Shown here piece after piece: positions 45,072 to 55,360 of a stretch of 64,000 nt of DNA; position 1 is the first letter of the stretch; each line of letters starts with the position of its first letter. This DNA comes from Mesoplasma seiffertii ATCC 49495. Lineage in GTDB: Bacteria; Bacillota_I; Bacilli_A; Mycoplasmatales; Mycoplasmataceae. Under the pieces are notes generated by a model. The model searched no databases. It was not told where the DNA came from and was given only the letters and a program-made list of their open reading frames with translations. The stretch spans positions 65,866 through 129,865 of the forward strand of contig NZ_KI912485.1 in the NCBI RefSeq assembly GCF_000518725.1, read 5' to 3'. Made by a program: the position numbers and the translations under genes.

Positions 45072-46920
45072 ACACATCAAGCAAACAAGATATCAGGATT
45101 GTGGTGTTGCTTGTTTAGCAATGCTGATTGAATATTTTCACAAGACTTCTATTGATATCGATCAAATTAAGTATGAACAAAATTTAGGTTTAAATAACTT
45201 AAATTTTTTTGATTTAATAATGATTGGTAAAAGTTATTATTTAAATGGTGAAGCTTTTCAGGAGGTATCCAGTTTAGAAGAACTTAAGCATCAAAAACCA
45301 TTTTTGGCTCAAATTACTGATTCTCAAGGAATTTTACATTTTGTTGTTGTCAGCCAAATAACAAATACTAAGGTTATTATTAATGATCCTAGTCAAAATA
45401 AAGCATCATCGCTATTTTGAAACGAGTTCAAAAAGATTTTTACTGGCAATATTATTATTTTTACAGCCAATTCTAAACTTTATAAAACTAGTCGAAGTTT
45501 TTGAAAAACGCTTAATTTTAAAAACTACGCTTTGTTTATTTTGACTTATTCAATAATTACTTTTGTAACTACAATAGTTTTTATTGCTGAAAGCCAGTTT
45601 ATTAAAAAGTACGGACAAGACATTAGTAATGATTATCCGAATCTATATTTGTACGGATATTTTTTGGGTCTTTTTCTTCTAAACTTAGGTTTTAGAGAAC
45701 TAAATAATTTTGTTTTAGAAAAATTGAAAAGTAAGCAACAATTAATTATGCTTAAAAAGTTTTTGCATTTTTGCATTGATTATAATAATCAAATTGATTA
45801 TTACAAGATTTTTGAAGAAAGCAAATTTATAATTGAGTTTCTTACCAACGTAGTAATTCCAATGATACCAACAACAATTGCTAATATTCTTTGCTTAGTA
45901 ATTATTGCACGAATTAATTTTGGCGTTGCTAGTTTAATTTTTATTCATAATCTCATAGTAATAGGAATTACAATTGTAGTTAAAACGCCGTTACAAATGC
46001 CAGTAACCAATCTTGAAGTCATAAAGTATCTTACCAACAAAGAAATCTATCAAAATTCTGGCAAGGAAACACAAGTTATTGAAAAGATTTTAGAGCAACA
46101 GCAAACTAACACTCAATCATTTTCAAATAGTCAATTGTTAAAAACTCTAGAACTAATTTTGGACAAAGTCTTAATCTTTTTAATTTATTGATTTTTGTGG
46201 TTTGATTTAAAAAATCAAGTAGCGAGTTTTGAAAGTCTAATTATGATCTTAATTTTAAATAACTTAAATCAAGGAAACTTAAAAATTATTTTAGCATTTG
46301 TTAGACAGCGTAAAAAATATTTAAGCTATACAATTAAAATTAATAAACTCTTCAATAAACCAAAACCCACCGGCGATTGTGCGACGATTAAAAATATTAA
46401 AATTGTTGAGTTTGAAAAACAGCCGCTAATTTTTAAACCTGGAGTCAATGTTGTTAAAAAAGAACTCGGATTTCTAAAGGTTATTAACAAAGCTTCCAAA
46501 AATAGTTTTCTTGAAGTTTTCATTAATGATGAAAGACATTTAAATTTAAATTCTTTAGCTATAAGGCAACAAGTATATTATGCCAATAGTCAACATTTAG
46601 ATATTTGATACGGCACCTTATTAAGCAACTTAGTAGATAATAATTTAAAAAACAATACTGCAGCTATATTAAAGGAAAGTTGCTTTTTAGATTTTCTTGA
46701 TAATTATAATCTTAAGCTCCAAAGTTTAATTAACCCGGAAATTATAACTGAATTTCAAAAGGAAGTTATTATTTTACTTAGATGTTTGTTTACTTCAAAG
46801 GCAGTTTACATTATTGATCAGAATTTTCAGTTGATAAAGCAACAAGATTGTTTAAAACTTCTTCAGTTAGCTACAAAATTTAGTCCTAATTTGCTAATTG
46901 TTTTTAACGACTTATACTAA
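45067..46920 (+). CDS. C39-peptidase/ABC protein with degenerate ATPase domain
   Basis: 617 aa if started at ATT 45067. The peptidase domain is intact: Gln6 and Cys12 in IKQTRYQDCGVACLAM, His91 in ILHFVVV and Asp107 in INDP. About five to six membrane helices follow (~155-390). The C-terminal ATPase-like domain (~420-617) has no Walker A (GVNVVKKELGFLKV in its place), no LSGGQ and only a weak Walker B (AVYIIDQNF). No ATG/GTG/TTG precedes the catalytic Cys in frame (TAG at 45055); ATT has AGGGTGAG 5 nt upstream. Mollicute family Mbov_0121 (from memory) is the likely parent. It may be a decaying gene or one that works through a partner ATPase. Confidence 0.75.
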
Positions 46921-46936
46921 CTTAATGAGGGTAAGG

Positions 46937-46942
46937 TATAAT
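46937..46942 (+). promoter_or_regulatory. -10 element of the ybeY-era-recO unit
   Basis: An exact TATAAT 20 nt before the ybeY start, with no good -35. It lies 17 nt after the stop of the C39/ABC gene. Confidence 0.45.
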
Positions 46943-46962
46943 TAAACAAACGAGGGTAAATA

Positions 46963-47457
46963 ATGATCGAAATAAATTTTATTAATGAAACACCAATAAA
47001 TATGGAAAAATGAGAAAAGTTTGGGAAAACTATTTTTAATAATGCTTATAAGGTTTTAAATATAAAAGATAAAATTGAGCTATCAGTTACATTTGTTGAT
47101 TCTCAAAAAGCACAAGAAATCAATCAACAATATCGCGACAAATCTTACATTGCTGATGTAACATCTTTTCCTGTCGAAATGTCAGCTCAAGAAATTGCTG
47201 CATTAGGGGTAAGAGAAATTGGAGATATGTTTTTATGTTTGGAAGAAGCTCATCGTAAAACCATCAAATATGACCATACAATTGAACAAGAGATGGGGTT
47301 CTTATTTGTTCATGGGTTCTTGCATTTACTAGGTTATGATCATGAAACGAGTTTAGAAGATGAAGCAGAAATGTTTAAATATCAAGAAGAAATTTTGAAG
47401 ATGAGCCAAATAGAGTATGAAATAAAGTTTGTTGAAGAAGATTACATAGGAGAATAG
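46963..47457 (+). CDS. ybeY: Endoribonuclease YbeY (rRNA maturation)
   Basis: 164 aa. Zinc-dependent RNase acting in 16S rRNA 3'-end maturation and ribosome quality control. The zinc site HGFLHLLGYDH (~residues 116-126) is perfect. GAGGG precedes the ATG. TGA at 47011 is Trp. The stop is 4 nt before era, the usual mollicute and Firmicute neighbour. Confidence 0.95.
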
Positions 47458-47461
47458 AGTA

Positions 47462-48370
47462 ATGAAACAAGAATTTAAATCTGGATTTGTCACAATTGTT
47501 GGAAGACCCAATGTAGGTAAATCGACGTTATTAAATAAAATTATTGGAGCAAAAGTTTCTATTGTTACTAGTAAAGCTCAGACTACTCGAAATAACATTC
47601 GTGGAATTTTGACAAAAAAAGATGAATACCAAGTTGTCTTTGTAGATACTCCCGGAATTCATACTTCAAAAAAAGAGTTAGATCGTTTTATGAATGCTTC
47701 AGCTTTGCGAAGTATGAAAGATGTTGATTTAGCGCTGTTTCTAGTTCCAGCTGATGAAGCAATTGGTAAAAACGATATGTTTATTTTAAGAGAATTAGAG
47801 AAAAGTGAAATTGATAAAATTTTAGTTATCACTAAAGCAGATTCTGTAACAAAAGATAAGCTTTTTGCTAAAGTTTTAGAATGAAAAGAACTATCGGATA
47901 AATTTATTGACACAATTATTACTTCTTCAGTTGATAATGTTAACGTTGATACATTAGTTAATTTAATTGTTAAAAATTTAACAGAAAATGATTATCAATT
48001 TTATGATGATGATATGGTAACTGATCAACCAAATCGTTTTGCAATTAGAGAAATAATTCGAGAAAATATTTTGATGAAAGCGGGACAAGAAATTCCTCAT
48101 AGTGTAGCGATTATGATTGATGAGCTTGAAGAAAATGAAGAGGCTATGGAAATAACAGCTTCAATAATTGTTGAGCGAAAATCTCAAAAGGGTATTATTA
48201 TTGGAAAACAAGGATCTAAAATTTCTGATATTAAATATAAATCAAAAAAACAAATTAAAGAATTATTTGAAAAAGATATTCATTTAGAATTATTTGTTAA
48301 GGTTCAAGAAAATTGACGTAACTCTCCAAGTTTAATTAAAAAAATGGGATACGACAAAAATAAGTATTAG
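47462..48370 (+). CDS. era: GTPase Era (30S assembly)
   Basis: 302 aa. Binds the 3' end of 16S rRNA during small-subunit assembly. G domain: GRPNVGKST (~15), DTPG and TKAD. A C-terminal KH domain has GIIIGKQGSKISDI, the RNA-binding GxxG loop. AGGAGA lies just before the ATG. TGA at 47882 and 48314 is Trp. It is between ybeY and recO in one unit. Confidence 0.96.
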
Positions 48371-48372
48371 TT

Positions 48373-49182
48373 ATGGCAGAAATATCATTAAAGGGAATCG
48401 TAATTAGTTCGTTTGATTATGAAGAGTTTGATAAAATTGTTACTGTGTATTCTGATAAATATGGTAAATTAAGTTTCATTGCTAAAGGAATTAATAAACC
48501 CGAAAGCAAAAACCGATATTCAGTGCAAAACTTTTCAGTTTCAAAATATCAAATTTTTAAATCTCGTAAAGCTAACTCATTATCAAAACTTAAAACTGGA
48601 GAATTAATTCAAAATAATTTTAATATAACAAGAAACTATGATAATTATTTATTTGCAAGTGTCATCATTTCGATAATTTTGGAAAGTGATGATTTTAACA
48701 GCAAGAGTTATCAAACATTTGTTAGTTTGGAAAAAGCACTTAATAATATTAATCAGAATAACGATCCGTTTTCAACGATGGTTTTTTTCCTATTTTACTT
48801 ATTGAAACCTTTAGGAGGAAAATTTTTATTAAATCGTTGTTATCGTTGTAATAAACCCAATAAAGTTTATCGTCTATTTGATTTTAAAGAATGTGGTTTT
48901 GTATGTCCTAATTGCATTAGGGCTAATGAGCAACCTCAAGATGTTAGATTTATTAACTTTTTAAAAACAATTGATTCGGAAACTTTTTCAACAGTGTTTA
49001 ATCATCAATTTGAAACGGCGTATATTTTAATTTTATGCAAAGTATTAGTTGAACATTATTCGCATAACTTAGGAATCTATACTAGTGCAATGAAAGTTTT
49101 AAATTCTAAGAAAATTTTTGCCGAAGATACCTTTGAAAACTACACTCATAGTGTCTTGACAAGAAATGAATATTTGAGATAA
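48373..49182 (+). CDS. recO: DNA repair protein RecO
   Basis: 269 aa in an uninterrupted frame. Loads RecA on single-stranded DNA with RecR. An N-terminal OB domain (~1-80: GIVISSFDYEEFDKIVTVYS) is followed by a helical domain that holds a four-Cys zinc site (CYRC and CPNC, ~residues 156-180). The ATG is 2 nt after era. No strong ribosome site, so it is probably coupled to era translation. Confidence 0.93.
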   Translation: MAEISLKGIVISSFDYEEFDKIVTVYSDKYGKLSFIAKGINKPESKNRYSVQNFSVSKYQIFKSRKANSLSKLKTGELIQNNFNITRNYDNYLFASVIISIILESDDFNSKSYQTFVSLEKALNNINQNNDPFSTMVFFLFYLLKPLGGKFLLNRCYRCNKPNKVYRLFDFKECGFVCPNCIRANEQPQDVRFINFLKTIDSETFSTVFNHQFETAYILILCKVLVEHYSHNLGIYTSAMKVLNSKKIFAEDTFENYTHSVLTRNEYLR

Positions 49183-49210
49183 TAATTTGAGATGAACAGA
49201 AATTTTATAG

Positions 49211-49232
49211 GTCAGCGACAGGCTGACTTTTG
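49211..49232 (+). terminator. Hairpin upstream of glyS
   Basis: GTCAGC and GCTGAC form a perfect 6-bp stem around GACAG, then TTTTGTT. Probably a weak terminator of the recO unit; too short to be part of a T-box. Confidence 0.65.
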
Positions 49233-49254
49233 TTATTAAAAATGGGGGTAATAT

Positions 49255-50622
49255 ATGACCAAAAATATGGAAGAAATGATTAATCATTTAAAGGCACAAG
49301 GATTTGTGTTTCAAGGATCAGAAATTTATGGTGGATTAGCAAACAGTTGAGACTATGGGCCATTAGGAGCTGAGGTGAAGGCAAAACTTAAAGCCGAATG
49401 ATGAAACTATTTTGTTAAGAAAAATCCAATGAATATTGGTTTAGACAGTTCAATCATTCTTAATCCGAAAGTTTGAAAAGCATCAGGACATATTGATGGC
49501 TTTAATGACCCTTTGATTGATTGTAAAAAATGTGGTTCTCGTTGGAGAGCAGATAAATTAATTGAAGAATTCGATGAAACGGTTATTGCGGGAGCAATGA
49601 CAGATTTGGAAATGGAGGCTTATATTAAAGAACATCAAATTAAATGTGCAAAATGTGGAGAGTCAAACTTTACTAACATTCGTAAATTTGCTTTAATGTT
49701 CAAAACAAATCAAGGTGTATTAGAAGATGAATCATCAACAGTTTTTTTAAGACCAGAAACAGCTCAAGGAATTTTTATTAACTTTAAAAATTCTCAAAGA
49801 GCTTTACGTAAAAAGTTACCGTTTGGAATTGGACAAATTGGAAAGTCATTCAGAAACGAAATTACTCCAGGAAACTTTATTTTTAGAACCCGTGAATTTG
49901 AACAAATGGAATTAGAATTTTTCTATAATCCAAATGATGGTGAAAATTGGTTTGAATATTGAATAGATAAAGTTGAAACTTTTTTAACTCATAAACTTTA
50001 TATGAATAAAGAATACTACCGTATTCGTAAACACGAAGCTGATGAGTTAGCACATTATTCAACACAAACTAGTGATATTGAATTCAAGTTTCCTTTTGGA
50101 TGAGGAGAACTTTGAGGAATTGCTGATCGTGGTAACTTTGATTTAAATGCTCACCAAGCTGCATCGGGAGAAGAACTAACATATCTTGACCCCCAAACAA
50201 ATCAAAAAGTTTTACCGCATGTAATTGAACCATCAGTTGGAGTAGAACGTATGATGCTGGCAATTATGTGACAAGCTTATACAGTTGAGCAATTAGAAGG
50301 TGATAACTCTAGAATTGTTATGAAATTGCCATATACATTGGTACCATATCATGTTGCTGTTATGCCCCTTCAAAAGCAGTTAAACGAACCGGCTAAACAG
50401 TTATTTGAAAAGTTATTGGAAACTTTTGATGCCACATATGATGAAACAGGAAACGTCGGGAAACGTTACCGTCGTCAAGACGCAATCGGAACGCCATTTG
50501 TGATTACTTATGATTTTGATTCTTTAGAAGATCATAAGGTTACAATTAGAGAACGTGATTCAATGCTTCAAGAGCGTATTGAAATCTCAAAAATTGAAGA
50601 ATATTTAAAACAAAAATTTTAA
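49255..50622 (+). CDS. glyS: Glycyl-tRNA synthetase, dimeric type
   Basis: 455 aa, the alpha2 (eukaryote/mycoplasma-type) class II enzyme, not the alpha/beta bacterial type. N-terminus [18 protein letters not shown]; zinc-type Cys pairs CKKC and CAKC (~90-135); class II motif 2 [24 protein letters not shown] (interrupted only for length here); C-terminal anticodon-binding domain with [20 protein letters not shown] precedes the ATG. Several TGA codons are Trp and two TGG codons are present. Confidence 0.96.
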
Positions 50623-50649
50623 CTTATAAAGGTCAGGAGGATTCATGAT

Positions 50650-52488
50650 ATGGCTGTTATTTCAGAAACTAAAATTGCCGAAGTAATTGAAAAAGCTGAT
50701 ATTGTTACAATCATCTCGTCGTATTTAAATCTTCAAAAAAAAGGACGCAACTATTGAGGGGTTTGTCCGTTTCATCAAGATGGAAACCCATCAATGTCTG
50801 TTTCTCCTGAAAAGAAAATCTTTAGTTGTTTTTCTTGTCACGTTGGAGGAACTGTAATTGAATTTGTTAAAAGATTTGAAAAAATTAACTTTCCTTCAGC
50901 ATTAAAGAAAGTTGCAGAGATTGCTGGTGTTGAAATTAATGAACTGAAAAATTATGCAACTAAAGAAAAGTATTCTGAAGCGGAAAAGTTAATTTTTAAA
51001 TTAAATGAAGAGGCAAATAATTTCTACAAAACTTTATTGTTTTCCCAATTGGGTAAAAGCGCTCATGACTATTTGCTTAAAAGAAATATTTCTAATGAGC
51101 AAATTAGTAATTTTGAAATTGGTTATTCAGCGAGACAAGCAAGTTTGTGTGAACGTTTGTTGGAAAAAGGTTATACTAAACAACAAATTGCTGATGCAGG
51201 TTTGGGAACGATTTATGATTTAGAACTTAAGGATTACTTTGTTAATCGAATTATCTTTCCAATTAAAAATGAAGACGATCATATCATTGGTTTTTCTGCG
51301 AGAGCTTTAAACGATGAAAAACCAAAATATATTAACAGTCGAGAAAATCTTGTTTTTAAAAAATCTCAATTAGCATATAACATTCAAAATGTTTTACGTA
51401 TGCACATGGAAAACAATCAAGTAATTGTTTTGGAAGGATTTATGGATGTTATAAGTCTTGAATCGATTGGAGTTAAAAATGCTATTGCTATTATGGGAAC
51501 CGCGTTAAGTGATTTTCATATTAAGTTATTTAAAACTCATAAAATGACAGTTAAGTTATTTTTAGATGGTGATTTAGCAGGAATTAATGCGACAGTTAAG
51601 GCAGCAAAAGCTTTAATGCGTGGAAATGTTAAAACAACGATTATTGATAATGATACAAATCAAGATCCAGATGAATTGATTCAGTCTGGTAAAGAAACAT
51701 TGGTTATTTCTAAAATTGAAAATTCAACGCATCCTGTTAACTTTGTTATTAAGAAATTATGACTGGGAGTTGATCAAAATAACCCAGATTCGATATCGCA
51801 ATACTTAACTAAAATTGGAGAATTCATTGATGGAATTCAAGATCCAGTTATTATTGATAAGACAGTTTCATTATTAATGAAGTTAACTGGTTTAAATCAA
51901 ATCACAGTTGAGCAGATGCTTAAAATAAGACGAACAGTAGCTCCACATAAAACTACAGTCGTACCAGCACCAAAAATAGAAGAAATCCAAAAACCACAAA
52001 CAGCTGTTCGAGTAAGTAAACCACCCGCAAAGGAACTCGATCCAGTTAACAAAAGAGCCTATGAAATAGCAGAACAAAAGGTTTTTGTTTCCTTATTAAA
52101 ATCTGATCAATACCTTGATAAGATTGCTCAAAACATTGAGTTAATAATCAATAATAATATTCGAAGTGCGATGCGTGGAATTATTGCTGAGTATCGCTGT
52201 GGAAATTATCATGGGGGCGACCCAAAACGAGCATTAAAACTAATTGAAGAGAGAATAATTAATTATCGAAATCAAATCGAACTAATTTTAGCTAATAAAA
52301 TTATTATGATTGATGCTTCTGAAAAGGAAATTGATGATGCATTTATAATGTTAAATCAGTATCAATCAAAGTTAGCAATTCATCGAGCAGAAATCGAACT
52401 AAAAGAAGCAACTACTGCTGAAGAGAAAATATTAATTATGCAGCGTTTGGATATTTTGAGAAAAATGGCAAACAAAATGAAGAGGTAA
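50650..52488 (+). CDS. dnaG: DNA primase
   Basis: 612 aa. Makes RNA primers at the replication fork. N-terminal zinc site CPFHQDGNPS...CFSCHVGG (CHC2 type), TOPRIM core with VLEGFMDVISL and FLDGDLAG, and a C-terminal helicase-interaction domain. TCAGGAGGA lies 6 nt upstream of the ATG at 50650; a nearer ATG at 50645 is out of frame. TGA at 50755 and 51760 is Trp. It is followed 3 nt later by rpoD (the classic macromolecular synthesis order). Confidence 0.95.
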
Positions 52489-52491
52489 AAA

Positions 52492-53895
52492 ATGAAAAAA
52501 TTTAACGATAAAAAAAGTATTAAAAACATTAAAAGTGTAGATGAGTTTAAGCAGTATGTTGGGCATTATTTAAAAGAAAATGATAATGAAATTTCAACTG
52601 AGGAAGTTCAAGAAGGATTTACAGCAATTTTTCCAAATGCCGATGATAATGTTTATGAAAATTTATTAAATGACTTAGAAAAACTAGGAGCAAAATTTAC
52701 TGATTTAGATGTAGATTTAGTATCACTAGCTGAAGAATTTGATGAAGTTGATATTGATGATGATTTTGCTGATGAAATGGCAAGTGCTAAAAAGTCTGCA
52801 GCTAAAGGGCGTAAAGAGGCAAAAGACACAACTCAGATGAAATATCGCGTTGGGGGAATTTCAAATGAAACAAAAATTCAAGATATTATTAAAACATACT
52901 TCCATAAAATTGGATCAGGTAAAATTTTAACAAAAGACGAAGAAATTGAGTATGCCAAAATGTTAACTTCTCCTGATCCTGAAGAAGTTCAAGAAGGACG
53001 TCATAAATTAATTGAGTCAAACTTAAAACTAGTTATATCAGTTGCCAGAAAACATTTAAATCGTGGTCTAGATTTCCCTGATTTAATTGAAGAGGGAAAC
53101 ATTGGATTAATGAAAGCTGTTGATAAATTTGACTATACTAAGGGATTTAAATTTTCAACATATGCAACCTGATGAATTCGTCAAGCAATTACACGTGCAA
53201 TTGCTGATCAAGCAAGAACAATCCGTATTCCAGTTCACATGGTTGAAACAATTAATAAGTTAGCAAGAGTTGAGCGTCAATTAACTCAAGAACTAGGTAG
53301 AGAACCTTCAGCTGAAGAAATTGCTGATAAAGTTGGTACAGGATTAACTCCTGCTAAAGTAATTGAAATTAAAAAACTATCAGTTGAACCAGTTTCATTA
53401 GAAAAACCTTTTGGTGATGAAGATGATACTCACTTTGGAGATTTTGTTGAAGATAAAGATATGATTTCTCCAAATGATTTTGCTGAAAAAGAAGTTTTAA
53501 GAGAAGAAATTGACAAAGTATTTTCTGAAATGCCAGCAAGAGAAGAGAAAGTTATTCGTATGCGATATGGAATTATTCCAACAAAATTACGAACAATACT
53601 AAGATTAGCTTCTGAGTGTGGTGATGAAACTGCTGAAGATTTAAAAAATGCCATTAAAGAATTGGACTTGCATTTTGATACACCAATTGAAAAAGTTAGA
53701 ATTTATGAAAATGATGTTATCAAAGCACATTTAACTAAATATGATTCACCAAAAACTTTAGAAGAAGTTGGAAAAGAATTAAATGTAACTCGTGAACGTA
53801 TTCGTCAAATTGAAGCTAAAACAATTAGAAAATTAAAAACACCTTCAAATAGTAATAAACTGGGTAAAACACTAAAAGAATTTTATAAGGGATAA
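52492..53895 (+). CDS. rpoD: Housekeeping sigma factor SigA with an insertion in region 4
   Basis: 467 aa. Region 1.1-like acidic N-terminus (~1-120); region 2 with the core-binding [19 protein letters not shown] and the -10 contact [19 protein letters not shown]; region 3; and region 4.2 with the helix-turn-helix [19 protein letters not shown]. Between regions 4.1 ([10 protein letters not shown]) and 4.2 ([10 protein letters not shown]) lie ~59 residues where other SigA proteins have ~8 (nt ~53575-53750). The insert is in frame and of similar composition. TGA at 53170 and 53173 is Trp. It is 3 nt after dnaG. Confidence 0.95.
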
Positions 53896-53896
53896 A

Positions 53897-54577
53897 ATGA
53901 TTTTAACGACAAGATTAAAAAGAGTTTTAGACTTAATTCCTAAAACAAAAACAGTCGCCGATATTGGAACCGATCATGCATATTTACCAATAGCAATTGT
54001 TGAAGCTCAAAAAGCTGAACTTGTTTATGCAGTTGATGTAAATAAAAAACCGTTATTAAGTGCTGAAGCTAATATTAAAAAATTTGGTTACGAAAACCAA
54101 ATTTTTACGATTTTAAGTAATGGTTTAGAATTTATGAATCATGAATTTGATGCACTAATTGATTATGTTACAATTTCTGGACTTGGGACTCAGACAATTT
54201 TGACAATTCTAAAAGACGATAACAATAATATAAAAAATTATATTATTTGCTCTAATACTGATATTAGATTATTGAGACAATGAATAAATAATTCTCAGTA
54301 TCAAATTATGTTTGAAGATTTTTTTGAAGATTATGCTGTCAATTATTGACTAATTAAAATCAGCAAAGTTTTTAATGATACTCAATTAACTGAACAAGAA
54401 ATTATGTTTGGAGAGAAAAAGTATTTTTTAAATAATGATTTATACAAAAAATATTTAAAGTCTGAAATTAATAAAATTGATAAAATTCTTGCAAAGATTA
54501 AAAATGATACTTCAAGAATTAGCCAACTAAAGAAACAACAAAAAGATATTGAGGGTTTTCTTAATGAAATTAAATAA
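53897..54577 (+). CDS. trmK: tRNA adenine-22 N1-methyltransferase TrmK
   Basis: 226 aa. SAM-dependent methylation of A22 in tRNA. The Rossmann motif is VADIGTDHAYLPIAI (~20-34), the TrmK signature, and VTISGLGTQTI (~98-108) follows. The C-terminal part is a helical coiled coil, as in the family. It starts 1 nt after rpoD (coupled). TGA at 54281 and 54347 is Trp. It is followed by the Nif3-like gene with a 14-nt overlap, as in Bacillus (sigA-trmK-yqfO). Confidence 0.93.
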
Positions 54578-55346
54578 ACTAATTAAATACTTGGAAAAAA
54601 AATTTTCTTACAAATTAGCAGGGAAATGAGACCATCCAGGCTTCCAAATTTTTACTAAAAATCAAATTTCTCTTGATAGCGAAATTAATAAAGTAATGGT
54701 TTGTCTTGACTTAACGGTTCAGGGAGTTGAAGTGGCAATAAAGGATCAAGTTGACTTAATTATTACCCGTCACCCATTTGTGTTTAATGAATTGGCCGAT
54801 GAGCGTAATAATCCTGCTAAAAATGAAATGTTTAAAAAATTAAAAAAGGCAAACATTTTAGTATACTCAATTCATTCAAATTATGACGCTTCAGTTAATC
54901 AAGGATTAGCAAAAATTTTAGCTAAAAGATTTGATGTCAAAAAAACTACTCGTTTGGGCCCAGAAAAAGAATGCCTTAAAGTGGTACTTAGAAAAGAAAT
55001 TAATCATGCAGAGCTAGTTGAAAAATTACGAACTTTATTACCAATTGAAAAAGTTGATTGTGCAAAAGATTTAGAATTAAAAAGTAAACTTCAAGAATTT
55101 TATATAACAACAGGTTCAGGGGCAAGTTCAATGGTAGCACAAGCTTTAGTTAATAAAACTTTTATAACTGGTGAAGTTAAATGAAATGAATGAGCCTATG
55201 CCAATGATAATAAGATAAACTTAATTGGAGTGGGTCATTATATGGAAAATTATTTTGTAGATGACATCAGTGAAAAATTATCAGCATTAGATCAAACTTT
55301 AAAAATAATTAAGTTTGATACTACCAATTTGTTTAAGCAAATATAG
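54564..55346 (+). CDS. Nif3-like dinuclear-metal protein
   Basis: 260 aa. The YqfO/Nif3 family forms hexameric rings with two metals per subunit, but its reaction is unsettled; GTP cyclohydrolase I type 2 is a common, doubtful label. Motifs: KWDHPGFQI (with TGA Trp), CLDLTVQGVEVAI, ITRHPFVF and VYSIHSNYDASVNQGLA supply the metal-binding His and Asp residues; GSGASSM and the C-terminal GVGHYMEN supply the last His. The ATG at 54564 overlaps trmK by 14 nt, as usual for this pair. Confidence 0.92.
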
Positions 55347-55360
55347 AAAAGGAATACGAT

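Noticed and set aside
45067-45121. Start of the C39/ABC gene at ATG 45121
   Set aside because: It would remove the catalytic Gln6 and Cys12, while the residues before it fit the peptidase family exactly.
49190-49254. Possible T-box leader of glyS
   Set aside because: Only a 6-bp hairpin and ~70 nt of space; no specifier loop and no T-box motif (TGGN).
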